A stretch of 64,000 nucleotides of DNA from Actinosynnema pretiosum (lineage in GTDB: Bacteria; Actinomycetota; Actinomycetes; Mycobacteriales; Pseudonocardiaceae): positions 466,511 to 530,510 of the forward strand of contig NZ_JAMTCF010000004.1 of the NCBI RefSeq assembly GCF_024171695.1, in the 5' to 3' direction. The notes under the pieces were generated by a model. That model was not told the DNA's origin and did no database searches. It saw only the letters and a program-made list of their open reading frames with translations. Position 1 is the stretch's first letter; each line of letters starts with the position of its first letter. Shown here one piece after another: positions 18,534 through 26,739 of the stretch. The translations under genes were made by a program, and so were the position numbers.

Positions 18534-19133
18534 TCAGGTCAGCCCGCGCACCAGCGCCAGCACCGAGTCCCTGACCTCGGCCAGCTCCCGCTCCGGCTGG
18601 AACACCTGCCAGTCCAGCGCCACCACCAGCAGCGTGCCGAACAGCGCCGCCGACGCCGTCCCCACCTGCACCCCGTCGGGCAACCGCCCCAGGTCGGCCA
18701 GCCGCTGCACCTGCGCCCGCACGATCGACACGATGTCGTCCCGCAGCAGGCTGAGCGTCCCGTGCCACTGCCCCGGCGTGCGCCACAGCTCGCTCACCAG
18801 CAGCTGCGCGAACGCCGGGTACTCGCCGAAGAACCCCAGCATCCCCTCGACCAGCGCGGCCACCGCCTCGGGCGGATCGGCTTCCTCGGACACCCGCAGC
18901 CGCTGCGCCAGCAGGTCGACGCCGTGCCGCAGCATGGCGTCCACCAGCGCGTCCTTGCTGCCGAAGTTGTAGTACACGGTGCCCTTGGCGACCCCGGCCC
19001 CGGCGGCGATCTCGTCCACGGTCACGCCCGCCGCGCCGCGCTCCCCGACCAGCCGCAGCGCCGCGTCGAACAGCTTCTGCTTGGTCGCCGCCGTGCGGCG
19101 AGGTCGGGGCCTGCCCGGCGGGGCGGCGGTCAC
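18534..19133 (-). CDS. TetR family transcriptional regulator
   Basis: 199 residues from GTG 19133, overlapping the stop of the YhgE/Pip gene (GTGA). The N-terminal helix-turn-helix is clear: KLFDAALRLVGERG, then VTVDEIAAGAGVAKGTVYYN. The C-terminal ligand domain is helical with several Trp (SELWRTPGQWHG). As the last gene of the three-gene operon it most likely represses it through the 30-bp palindrome at 21668-21697. The ligand is unknown; an amphipathic or toxic compound exported by the operon is a reasonable guess. Confidence 0.9.
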   Translation of the reverse strand: MTAAPPGRPRPRRTAATKQKLFDAALRLVGERGAAGVTVDEIAAGAGVAKGTVYYNFGSKDALVDAMLRHGVDLLAQRLRVSEEADPPEAVAALVEGMLGFFGEYPAFAQLLVSELWRTPGQWHGTLSLLRDDIVSIVRAQVQRLADLGRLPDGVQVGTASAALFGTLLVVALDWQVFQPERELAEVRDSVLALVRGLT

Positions 19134-21025
19134 AGCACGAGTTCCGGCTTGAGGCGAGACGGCGTCCACACCCGCTGCTTGTACGCGGCGAACGTCGACA
19201 GGGCAAGCGCCCCCACCAGGTAGCAGCCCAGCACCGCCGCGTCCGACCACACCGGTCCCAGCTCGCCGCCGTACATCAGGTGCCGCAGCCCGTCCACGGC
19301 GTAGCTCATCGGCAGCCCGTGGTGCAGCGGGTGCAGCGGCTCGGGGATGGTCTGCCACGGGAACGTGCCGCCCGCGCTGACCAGCTGCAGGATCAGCATC
19401 ACCAGCCCCAGGAACTTGCCGACCGCGCCGAGCAGCGCGTTGAGCGCGTGCAGCACGCCGACGAACGTCACCGACGCCATGAGCAGGAACAGCAGCGCCC
19501 CCACCGGGTGGCTGGGCCGGATGTCCACGACCAGCGTCACCACCGAGTACATGACCACGACCTGCGCCATCCCCAGCAGCGCGCCGGGCAGCCACCCGCC
19601 GAGCGCCACCCGCACCGCCGCCTGACCGGACGCCAGCCCGCGCCGCGACAGCGGGCGCAGCAGCAGGAACAGCACGAACGCGCCGATCCAGGTGGCCAGG
19701 CTGAGGAAGAACGGGGCGAGGCCCGCGCCGTAGCTGCCCGCCGAGGTCTGGCTGACCCCGCGCACGGTCACCGGGTCGCCGATGGTGCCCGCGGTGGACT
19801 CGCGCGTCGGGTCGTCCGGGTGCGGGATCTGCTCGGCGCCCTCGGTCAGCCCGGACTTGAGCTGCTCGGTCCCGTCCAGGAGCTTCCGCTCGCCCTCGCG
19901 CAGCGACCCGGCGCCGTCCCGCACCTGGCCCGCGCCGCCGGAGAGCTGCTTGGCGCCCTCGTCCAGCTCGCCGATCGCGCCGGTCAGGGCGGGCGTGCTG
20001 GAGGCGAGCTTCGCGGCCCCGTCGGAGACCTTCTTCGCGCCGTTCGCCAGGGTCCGCAGCTGACCGGCGGTGTCCTGGACCTTGGCGTTCGCGTCGGCGG
20101 CGGGCGCGCGCACGGTTCCCAGCGCGGTCTGGACCTGCTGCACCTGCTCGTCGGTGAACCCGCGCTCGCGCAGCCGCGCCACCAGGTCGGCGTCGACCTT
20201 GTCGAGGTCCGCGGCGAGGGTCCGCGCCTCGGCGGCGTACTGCTCGGCGGTCGTGGCTGCCTGCTCCGTGCCGTCCGAGACCTGCTTGGCCCCGTCCGCG
20301 AGCTGCTGCGCCGAGCGCGGCAGGTCGGCGGTGCTGCTGCGCAGCTTCCCGGTGCCGCTCGCCAGCTCGGCCGCGCCGCTCGCCAGGGTCCCGGTGCCGT
20401 CGGCGAGCTTCTGGGCGCCGTCCAGCGCGGTCCGCTGCCCGTCGGCCAGCTCGGTCGCGCCCTTCGCGGCCTGCTCGGTCTTCTCCCGCACGGTCGAGAA
20501 GCCCAGCAGGAACCGGTCGGCGGCCTGCGTGCCGACCTTCGCCGACACCGAGCGGCGCACCTCGGAGACCACCTGGTTCGCGATCGTGCTGCCCAGGTAG
20601 TTGTTCGCGTCGTTGGTGGTGAGCACGAGCACGCCCTGGCGCGGGGTGAACCTGCCGGACGAGGTCAGCGCCTGCGAGAAGTCCTCGGGCAGGGTCAGCG
20701 CGAACGCGTACTCGCCGTCGCGCACGCCCCGCTCCGCGTCGCCCTCGCCCACCTCGCGCCAGTCGAACTTGTGGCCGCGCAGCAGCTCGTCGGCGACCTC
20801 GCGCCCGGCGTTCTCGGTGTTGCCGGAGCCGTCGTCGGAGCCCTGGTCGGCGACGACCAGCGCGGCGGGCAGGTTGTCCAGGTGCGAGTACGGGTCCTTG
20901 TTGGCGTACAGGTACATCGACGCGTACAGCAGCGGCACCAGGGCGAGCGCCACCACGGCCAGCTTGGGCAGCCTGCCCGAGGTGACGCGGCGCAGCTCGT
21001 TCAGCGCCATGCGCAGGGAGGTCAC
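19130..21025 (-). CDS. YhgE/Pip family membrane protein (ABC-2-like)
   Basis: 631 residues from GTG 21025, overlapping the preceding stop. One N-terminal membrane helix (KLAVVALALVPLLYASMYLYAN) is followed by a long extracytoplasmic part of about 380 residues. This contains many LADGxxxLxxG-type heptads between residues ~190 and 430, typical of the YhgE and Pip N-terminal domains. Five or six membrane segments then form an ABC-2-like C-terminal domain. Relatives include the phage infection protein Pip and ESX-associated or export-type proteins. With the ATPase-like partner and TetR it looks like an export or surface-stress operon. Confidence 0.9.
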   Translation of the reverse strand: MTSLRMALNELRRVTSGRLPKLAVVALALVPLLYASMYLYANKDPYSHLDNLPAALVVADQGSDDGSGNTENAGREVADELLRGHKFDWREVGEGDAERGVRDGEYAFALTLPEDFSQALTSSGRFTPRQGVLVLTTNDANNYLGSTIANQVVSEVRRSVSAKVGTQAADRFLLGFSTVREKTEQAAKGATELADGQRTALDGAQKLADGTGTLASGAAELASGTGKLRSSTADLPRSAQQLADGAKQVSDGTEQAATTAEQYAAEARTLAADLDKVDADLVARLRERGFTDEQVQQVQTALGTVRAPAADANAKVQDTAGQLRTLANGAKKVSDGAAKLASSTPALTGAIGELDEGAKQLSGGAGQVRDGAGSLREGERKLLDGTEQLKSGLTEGAEQIPHPDDPTRESTAGTIGDPVTVRGVSQTSAGSYGAGLAPFFLSLATWIGAFVLFLLLRPLSRRGLASGQAAVRVALGGWLPGALLGMAQVVVMYSVVTLVVDIRPSHPVGALLFLLMASVTFVGVLHALNALLGAVGKFLGLVMLILQLVSAGGTFPWQTIPEPLHPLHHGLPMSYAVDGLRHLMYGGELGPVWSDAAVLGCYLVGALALSTFAAYKQRVWTPSRLKPELVL

Positions 21026-21657
21026 AGCTCGTTCTCCGACTGGGTCTGGGGGGAGTTGTCGGCGCCGAGGCGCGCGGCGGGCACGCCCAGCAGCGCGGCG
21101 GAGGCGGTCGTGCACAGCACCACGACGGACCGCTCCGGGGTCGCGCGCTCGCGCGCCAGCGCCCACCAGGCGGCCGGGTCGGGGTGGTGCCGGTCGGGGG
21201 AGTCCAGGACGAGGGTGTCCACGCCGGGGCGCTCGGCGGCCAGCTCCAGCAGCAGCGCGCAGCGCACGGCGGCCGGGACGTTCTCGAAGCGGGCGGCGGC
21301 CCAGTGGTCGGCGTGCTGGGCGGCGAGCCAGTCGTGCACGGCCTTGCGCCCGCTCGGCTTCCGGTTGACCGCGAGCTCCTCGCCGACGACGGCGGCCAGC
21401 GACAGCCCCGGCTCGGGCGAGGTCACGTCGGGCGAGTCGACCAGGGCGACCCTGGCGCGCAGCTCGCGGGCGGGCACGTCGACCTCACCGGTGCTCGGCT
21501 TCATCCGACCGGAGACGACCAGCGCCAGCGCGGTGTGGCCGTCACCGGGATCACCCGCCACCAGCAGCGGCTCGCCGGGGGTGATGGCGAGGCTGGTGGG
21601 GCGCAGCAGTGGGCCGTGGGCGCCGGTGACGCCGACGCGCCGGGCGTTGATCCGCAC
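21022..21657 (-). CDS. ABC ATPase-like protein with degenerate Walker A
   Basis: 211 residues from GTG 21657, with GGAGG 6 nt upstream. The chain keeps the ABC layout (first-strand VTGAHGPLLRPTSLAITPGEPLLVAGDPGDG, Walker B-like VDTLVLDSPDR, ending SVVVLCTT). However, Walker A reads GDPGDGHTAL: His replaces the invariant Lys. No LSGGQ signature is visible, and Walker B ends in S-P-D rather than D-E-P. ATP hydrolysis is therefore doubtful. It is the first gene of the operon with the YhgE/Pip and TetR genes. It may be a regulatory or structural partner of the membrane protein. Confidence 0.78.
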   Translation of the reverse strand: MRINARRVGVTGAHGPLLRPTSLAITPGEPLLVAGDPGDGHTALALVVSGRMKPSTGEVDVPARELRARVALVDSPDVTSPEPGLSLAAVVGEELAVNRKPSGRKAVHDWLAAQHADHWAAARFENVPAAVRCALLLELAAERPGVDTLVLDSPDRHHPDPAAWWALARERATPERSVVVLCTTASAALLGVPAARLGADNSPQTQSENEL

Positions 21658-21667
21658 CGGGGACCTC

Positions 21668-21697
21668 CTATTTGAACTGACCGGTCAGTTCAAATAG
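21668..21697. promoter_or_regulatory. 30-bp perfect palindrome, TetR operator
   Basis: Half-site CTATTTGAACTGACC, centred between 21682 and 21683 with no mismatch. It lies directly upstream of the GGAGG of the first operon gene and so overlaps the likely transcription start. Confidence 0.85.
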
Positions 21698-22337
21698 TGC
21701 GACCGGGGAGGGGGCGCCGGCAAATCGGACGGGTGTGATCTGCCACCGGGGTCTACGGCGGGTGCGCAGGGTTCCTGAGGGATGACCGAGCGTGTGCGCG
21801 AAACCGCCCGGACGTGCGGAAACCCCGGAAAACCGGCGAAAGCGACAGGGCTCGGCGCGCGTGACGCGGCCATCCCGCCGGACGCGCCCAGCCACCAGAC
21901 GCGCCCGACGCGGCCAGTCCGCCGGACCTGCCCGACCTGACCGATGCGGTCAGCCCGCCAGACCTGTCCGACGCGGGTGGCGCGATGACGTGGGTGACGC
22001 GACGGGGAGGGAAGCGCGAGCGGCTCCGGGCGCGCGGGACGTGTGAGAGGTGCCGGGGCGCGGAGACGTGGGGCACGAAGACTCGGGGCGCAAAGCGCGA
22101 GACGCGGGGGCGAGGCACGGGGGTGCTGAGCGCGTGGGGATGAGCGCAGAGGCGCGGGACCGGTTTGGCGAACAGCGTGGGGCGCGGGGTGCGGAACCGG
22201 GGGAGCGGTCCCCCGTCGCAGGGTGAACGGACCGCTCACCCGCAGAACGAGGGCGTGCGGCAGCGCTCCGACAGCCCCGCCGCCTCCAGGTTAGGCGCCG
22301 CCCGCCCTCCGCGCCCCCATCCCGAACGGGTGAGCGC
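21698..22337. other. Intergenic region, no gene seen
   Basis: 640 bases with imperfect repeats of the type CCGCCGGACCTGCCCGAC (about 21857-21978) and generally degenerate GC-rich DNA. Open frames on both strands have no family-like sequence. Confidence 0.55.
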
Positions 22338-23264
22338 TCAGCGCAGCGCCCCGGCGGGGCGGACCTCCCACATCGTCCACAGCGGCCGGTACCCCTGGCG
22401 CGGCCAGAACACCGAGGACAGCGGGTTCGGCGGGTTGTAGTAGAGGTACGTGCCCACCGCGCCCATCCGGTGCAGCTCGCGGTGCACGTGCGCCATCAGC
22501 TGCTGCCCGACCCCGGACCCGCGCGCACCCGGCAGCACCGACACGCAGTTCACGTACCCCCACCGCCCCGGTGGCAGCCGGGACGACGCCGAGTTGCCCG
22601 GCTCCGAGATCACCATCGCGCACTCGGCCAGCCCGACCGCGACCCCGTCCCGCTCGGCCAGCCAGGTCGGTCCACCGGCGGCCAGCCGCTCGGCCAGCGC
22701 CCGCCGCTTGAGCGCGACCGCCTCCGGCCGGTTCACCGTCGACCCCACCATCGACGAGTACCGCAGCTCGGCCATCGCCAGCTCCAGCACCGCCTCCAGG
22801 TCCGACGGCTTGGCCCGCCGGATCACCAGCGACCCGTTCCGCGAGGTCGGCGCGGGCCCCCGGCGCACCGCCACCACCGACAGCGGCACCATCCCGTGGT
22901 CCATCAGCACCGAGCCCGACTCGACGTCCCGGCTCGGCCAGGTCAGCACGCACGCCGAGTCCCGCTCGGCCGGTCCGACCAGCTCCATCCGCCTGCGCCA
23001 CGCCCGCATCAGCGCGTCCATGCCCGCCGGTCCCGCGCCGCCCAGCAGCGGCGTCAGCTCCCACACCTCGGTGGCCGACCACAGCCGCGCGGGCGAGTTC
23101 CGCTCGTGCACCTGCTGCTGGAGCACCCCCGCGACCCGCGTCCCGTCGGGGAGCGCGGCCGTGACCACGTCCCCGTCCAGCGGCGCGATCATCGGGGGCA
23201 GCACCGGGTCGATACCGGCCAGCCGCGCGCTCTGCGCTTCCGCCAGCCCCCGCGCGACCGTCAT
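22338..23264 (-). CDS. GNAT family N-acetyltransferase
   Basis: 308 residues. The acetyl-CoA-binding fold is in the C-terminal half (from ~150): LVIRRAKPSDLEAVLELA, then VNCVSVLPGARGSGVGQQLM with the pyrophosphate-binding loop GARGSGVG, and the last strand GTYLYYNPPNPLSSVFWPRQGY. The N-terminal 150 residues are a separate, less conserved module with a Trp- and Arg-rich region (ALMRAWRRRMELVGPAERDS), perhaps a degenerate second GNAT unit. Substrate unknown. It has its own TAACCT box 7 nt before the ATG, although it also follows the methyltransferase gene by only 10 bp. Confidence 0.85.
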   Translation of the reverse strand: MTVARGLAEAQSARLAGIDPVLPPMIAPLDGDVVTAALPDGTRVAGVLQQQVHERNSPARLWSATEVWELTPLLGGAGPAGMDALMRAWRRRMELVGPAERDSACVLTWPSRDVESGSVLMDHGMVPLSVVAVRRGPAPTSRNGSLVIRRAKPSDLEAVLELAMAELRYSSMVGSTVNRPEAVALKRRALAERLAAGGPTWLAERDGVAVGLAECAMVISEPGNSASSRLPPGRWGYVNCVSVLPGARGSGVGQQLMAHVHRELHRMGAVGTYLYYNPPNPLSSVFWPRQGYRPLWTMWEVRPAGALR

Positions 23265-23271
23265 GCCCCGC

Positions 23272-23277
23272 AGGTTA
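23272..23277 (-). promoter_or_regulatory. -10 box of leaderless promoter (GNAT gene)
   Basis: TAACCT on the minus strand, 7 nt before the ATG at 23264; it lies at the very end of the upstream methyltransferase gene. Confidence 0.4.
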
Positions 23278-24105
23278 CGTCCTGCGCGTCCGCAAGATCA
23301 CGGTGCCCGGGAACAGCCTGCCCCGCAGCGGGCTCCACTGCCCCCACGTCCTGGTGTGCCCGGCGGGCCACTCCGGCTCCACCACGTCGACCAGCTCGAA
23401 CCCGGAGGCCACCAGCGCCCGCACGTAGTCGCCCAGCGTCCGGTGGTGCTCCACGTACGTGGCGCGCCCGTCGTCGTCCACCTCGACGTACGGCGTGCGG
23501 TCGAAGTACGAGTGGGTCACGGTCAGCCCGGCCGGACCGGGGTCGTCCGGGAAGATCCACCTCATCGGGTGGTTCACCGCGAACACCCACGGGGCGCCCG
23601 GCCGCAGCACGCGGGCCACCTCGCCGAACACCGACGCCACGTCGGCCACGAACGGCACCGCGCCGAACGCCGAGCAGGCCACGTCGAAGCTCGCGTCCGC
23701 GAACGGCAGCTGGTCGGCGCTCGCCTGCACCAGCGGCACCGCGATCCCGGTCCGCCCGGCCGCCTCCACCGCGTGCCGCAGCATCCCGGCCGAGATGTCC
23801 AGCCCGACCGGCTCGGCGCCCTGCGCGGCCAGCCACCGGGAGCACGGGGCCGACCCGCAGCCGATCTCCAACACCCGCTTGCCGGTCACCTGACCGAGGT
23901 AATGAGCCTCGGATTCGCGCACTCCTTCGGGGCACCAGACGAAGTCCGCGGCCCCCAGGAAATCGCCGTGCTCGGCGTGGTAGTCGTCCGCGTCGGCGTC
24001 CCACCAGAGCCGATTGGCGGAGCGGGACTCCTCCGCGTCGGCGAACCGCTGGGCCACTCCGGTGGTGCCGAGCGCGCGCTCCGCGCTCGCGTGCTGGTCG
24101 GACAC
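23275..24105 (-). CDS. SAM-dependent class I methyltransferase
   Basis: 276 residues from GTG 24105, with GAAGGAG 5 nt upstream. Motif I is VLEIGCGSAPCSRWL (near residue 80), followed by acidic motif PVGLDISAGML and the later ASADQLPFADASFDVACSAF, a UbiE/Methyltransf_11 pattern. A Pro-Trp-rich segment (VEPEWPAGHTRTWGQWSPLRG) follows near the C-terminus. Target unknown. It is divergent from rpsA, and the GNAT gene is 10 bp downstream. Confidence 0.9.
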   Translation of the reverse strand: MSDQHASAERALGTTGVAQRFADAEESRSANRLWWDADADDYHAEHGDFLGAADFVWCPEGVRESEAHYLGQVTGKRVLEIGCGSAPCSRWLAAQGAEPVGLDISAGMLRHAVEAAGRTGIAVPLVQASADQLPFADASFDVACSAFGAVPFVADVASVFGEVARVLRPGAPWVFAVNHPMRWIFPDDPGPAGLTVTHSYFDRTPYVEVDDDGRATYVEHHRTLGDYVRALVASGFELVDVVEPEWPAGHTRTWGQWSPLRGRLFPGTVILRTRRT

Positions 24106-24128
24106 ACTGCTCCTTCTCGGGGGACCAT

Positions 24129-24158
24129 TTGCCCGCTGGTCTCGGGGCCGCGTACGAT
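24129..24158 (+). promoter_or_regulatory. Putative rpsA promoter
   Basis: TTGCCC (24129-24134) and TACGAT (24153-24158) with an 18-bp spacer, giving a leader of about 130 nt for rpsA. S1 leaders are often sites of autogenous control. Confidence 0.5.
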
Positions 24159-24296
24159 ACCGGCGCGTAGTGGGTTCGCGCTGCCCGTGATCGGTGAACA
24201 CTCTGGGAGTCGGTCTCCGCGGTCGGGCGTGCCCGATGCGACAGCGTTCCACCCGCAGGTCAGACAACCCCAATCCGTACCGGAGCCACCTACCTA

Positions 24297-25784
24297 ATGT
24301 CCACCGACACCACCACTGTCCCGGCTGCCGTCGCGCCGAAGCAGGTCGCTATCAACGATATCGGGACGGAGGAGGACTTCCTCGCCGCTATCGACAAGAC
24401 CATCAAGTACTTCAACGATGGCGATATCGTCGAGGGCACGATCGTCAAGGTCGACCGGGACGAGGTCCTGCTCGACATCGGCTACAAGACCGAGGGCGTC
24501 ATCCCCTCGCGCGAGTTGTCGATCAAGCACGACGTGGACCCCAACGAGGTCGTCAAGGTCGGCGACGAGGTTGAGGCCCTTGTTCTCCAGAAGGAGGACA
24601 AGGAGGGGCGTCTGATCCTGTCGAAGAAGCGCGCCCAGTACGAGCGCGCCTGGGGCACCATCGAGGCCCTCAAGGAGAAGGACGAGCCCGTCAAGGGCAC
24701 CGTCATCGAGGTCGTCAAGGGCGGCCTCATCCTGGACATCGGCCTCCGGGGCTTCCTCCCGGCCTCGCTCGTCGAGATGCGCCGCGTCCGCGACCTCCAG
24801 CCCTACGTCGGCCGCGAGCTCGAAGCCAAGATCATCGAGCTGGACAAGAACCGCAACAACGTGGTCCTGTCCCGCCGCGCCTGGCTGGAGCAGACGCAGT
24901 CCGAGGTCCGCAGCGAGTTCCTCAACCAGCTGCAGAAGGGCCAGGTCCGCAAGGGCGTCGTGTCCTCCATCGTCAACTTCGGCGCCTTCGTGGACCTGGG
25001 TGGCGTGGACGGCCTCGTGCACGTCTCCGAGCTCTCCTGGAAGCACATCGACCACCCCTCCGAGGTCGTCGAGGTCGGCCAGGAGGTCACGGTCGAGGTC
25101 CTGGACGTCGACATGGAGCGCGAGCGCGTCTCCCTGTCGCTGAAGGCGACCCAGGAAGACCCGTGGCGCCAGTTCGCCCGCACCCACGCGATCGGTCAGA
25201 TCGTGCCGGGCAAGGTCACCAAGCTGGTTCCGTTCGGTGCGTTCGTCCGCGTGGACGAGGGCATCGAGGGCCTGGTCCACATCTCCGAGCTGGCCGAGCG
25301 CCACGTGGAGATCCCGGAGCAGGTCGTGCAGGTCGGCGACGACGTCATGGTCAAGGTCATCGACATCGACCTGGACCGCCGCCGGATCTCGCTGTCGCTC
25401 AAGCAGGCCAACGAGGGCTTCACGGTCGACTCCGAGTTCGACCCGACCCAGTACGGCATGGCCGCCGAGTACGACGACCAGGGGAACTACATCTACCCCG
25501 AGGGCTTCGACCCGGAGACCCAGGACTGGCAGGAAGGCTTCGACAAGCAGCGCGAGGAGTGGGAGCGGCAGTACGCCGAGGCCCACACGCGCTACGAGGC
25601 CCACATGAAGCAGGTTGCCAAGGCCGCCGCTGCCGAGGAAGAGGCCGCGGGCGAGACCAACTACTCGTCCGGTGGCGACGCCCCGGCCGCGTCGTCGGGT
25701 GGCGCTCCGGCTCAGGCCGGTGGCACGCTGGCCAGCGACGAGCAGCTCGCGGCGCTCCGCGAGAAGCTGTCGGGCGGCATGTGA
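24297..25784 (+). CDS. rpsA: 30S ribosomal protein S1
   Basis: 495 residues, the usual actinobacterial length. Four S1 (OB-fold) repeats are visible at about 35-105, 120-190, 205-275 and 290-360 (for example GDIVEGTIVKVDRDEVLLDIGYKTEG, and twice the pattern VNFGAFVDLGGVDGLVHVSELSW). The C-terminal 120 residues are acidic and low-complexity. The protein aids initiation on structured or leadered mRNAs. Relevant here: many genes in this window appear leaderless, for which S1 is thought to be less needed. It occupies the same position between polA and coaE as in M. tuberculosis. Confidence 0.96.
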   Translation: MSTDTTTVPAAVAPKQVAINDIGTEEDFLAAIDKTIKYFNDGDIVEGTIVKVDRDEVLLDIGYKTEGVIPSRELSIKHDVDPNEVVKVGDEVEALVLQKEDKEGRLILSKKRAQYERAWGTIEALKEKDEPVKGTVIEVVKGGLILDIGLRGFLPASLVEMRRVRDLQPYVGRELEAKIIELDKNRNNVVLSRRAWLEQTQSEVRSEFLNQLQKGQVRKGVVSSIVNFGAFVDLGGVDGLVHVSELSWKHIDHPSEVVEVGQEVTVEVLDVDMERERVSLSLKATQEDPWRQFARTHAIGQIVPGKVTKLVPFGAFVRVDEGIEGLVHISELAERHVEIPEQVVQVGDDVMVKVIDIDLDRRRISLSLKQANEGFTVDSEFDPTQYGMAAEYDDQGNYIYPEGFDPETQDWQEGFDKQREEWERQYAEAHTRYEAHMKQVAKAAAAEEEAAGETNYSSGGDAPAASSGGAPAQAGGTLASDEQLAALREKLSGGM

Positions 25785-25823
25785 GACGACGCGCCCGCGC
25801 GTCCCTCCAGCTAGGCCGTGGCG

Positions 25824-25857
25824 AAGGCCCCGCACCACTCCGGTGGTGCGGGGCCTT
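25824..25857 (+). terminator. rpsA terminator
   Basis: Perfect 15-bp stem AAGGCCCCGCACCAC/GTGGTGCGGGGCCTT with a 4-nt loop. Confidence 0.9.
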
Positions 25858-26065
25858 CCCCGTTCCCTGGGGTTCCGCCGGGCCCGCCAGGACTCGGCGC
25901 GGACTCGCGGCGTTCTCGAAAGTGTCACGTCCCGCAGTGGCGCGCCCACCGTCCCGCAGCCCTGCCACACCGCCCGGCCTGCGCTTTCCCGCCGCTGGTC
26001 GCCGTCCGCTGGTAGGGGTGCTCACACCCCGTGCCGCTCGGGGCTGCGCCGCAACCGTCTTGCGC

Positions 26066-26071
26066 TAGGTT
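26066..26071 (+). promoter_or_regulatory. -10 box of leaderless promoter (lipoprotein)
   Basis: TAGGTT, 7 nt before GTG 26079. Confidence 0.5.
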
Positions 26072-26078
26072 CCCTGCT

Positions 26079-26699
26079 GTGGCGGGTGCGCGCGTGGTGG
26101 TCGTGGGGCTGGTGGCCGGTGCTGTCCTGGGGTGCGCGTCGTGCGCCCGCGTCGTGGAGAAGCCGATCGTGGACCCGGCGATCCCGACCATCACCGTCCC
26201 GACGACCACGACCCGCGTGCCGGTGATGGTGGACCGCCCGCTGCCCGACGACTGCGAGCTGGTCGTGCCCGCCGACGTCCTCAACGAGCGGATCGGCCGC
26301 GACCTCGGCGGCTCGACCGTGCAGATCATCGGCATCCCGGAGCCGGGGGTGGGCCGCACCGCCAAGCTCGACTGCTACTACGGCGTCGGCGAGAACAAGG
26401 GCATCGCGACCGCGCCGATCGTCATCGGCCTGTCCACCTACGCCGACGAGGCCGCCGCGACCACCCGCGTCACCGAGAGCCTGGACGCCTACCGGGGCGA
26501 CGGCGCCTCGGTGAGCGAGGTCGAGGTCGGCAAGCAGAAGGCGGCGCTGGTCCTGGCGAAGGACGAGAACCTGGTCGTCGGCTCGTTCGGCAAGTCCACG
26601 TTCGTGGCGCGCGCCAAGAAGGACGCCGTGCCGGAGGACCAGGTCAAGGCCGTGCTGACCGCGCTGGCCGCCCGGTCGATGACCCCCGAGGAAGGCTGA
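26079..26699 (+). CDS. Lipoprotein of unknown function (DUF3558-like appearance)
   Basis: 206 residues from GTG 26079, chosen for the TAGGTT box 7 nt upstream. The signal peptide runs to lipobox AVLGC (Cys near residue 17). The next 30 residues are a Thr/Pro/Val-rich linker. The mature domain starts PLPDDCELVVPADVLNERIG and includes LDCYYGVGENKG; the two Cys could form a disulfide. The layout (C-x-L-V, a long loop, then a second Cys in a C-Y-Y strand) resembles actinobacterial DUF3558 lipoproteins, but this is not certain. It precedes coaE by 40 bp, with its own promoter. Confidence 0.75.
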   Translation: MAGARVVVVGLVAGAVLGCASCARVVEKPIVDPAIPTITVPTTTTRVPVMVDRPLPDDCELVVPADVLNERIGRDLGGSTVQIIGIPEPGVGRTAKLDCYYGVGENKGIATAPIVIGLSTYADEAAATTRVTESLDAYRGDGASVSEVEVGKQKAALVLAKDENLVVGSFGKSTFVARAKKDAVPEDQVKAVLTALAARSMTPEEG

Positions 26700-26726
26700 G
26701 CGGGTGTCCGCCGCGCCCTGATCGGG

Positions 26727-26732
26727 CAAGAT
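26727..26732 (+). promoter_or_regulatory. -10 box of leaderless promoter (coaE)
   Basis: CAAGAT, 7 nt before ATG 26740; a weak match to TANNNT. Confidence 0.35.
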
Positions 26733-26739
26733 CGGACCC

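Noticed and set aside
21685..22239. Minus-strand open frame in the spacer upstream of the ABC-like gene
   Set aside because: Low complexity, crosses the TetR operator palindrome, and has no ribosome site or family pattern.
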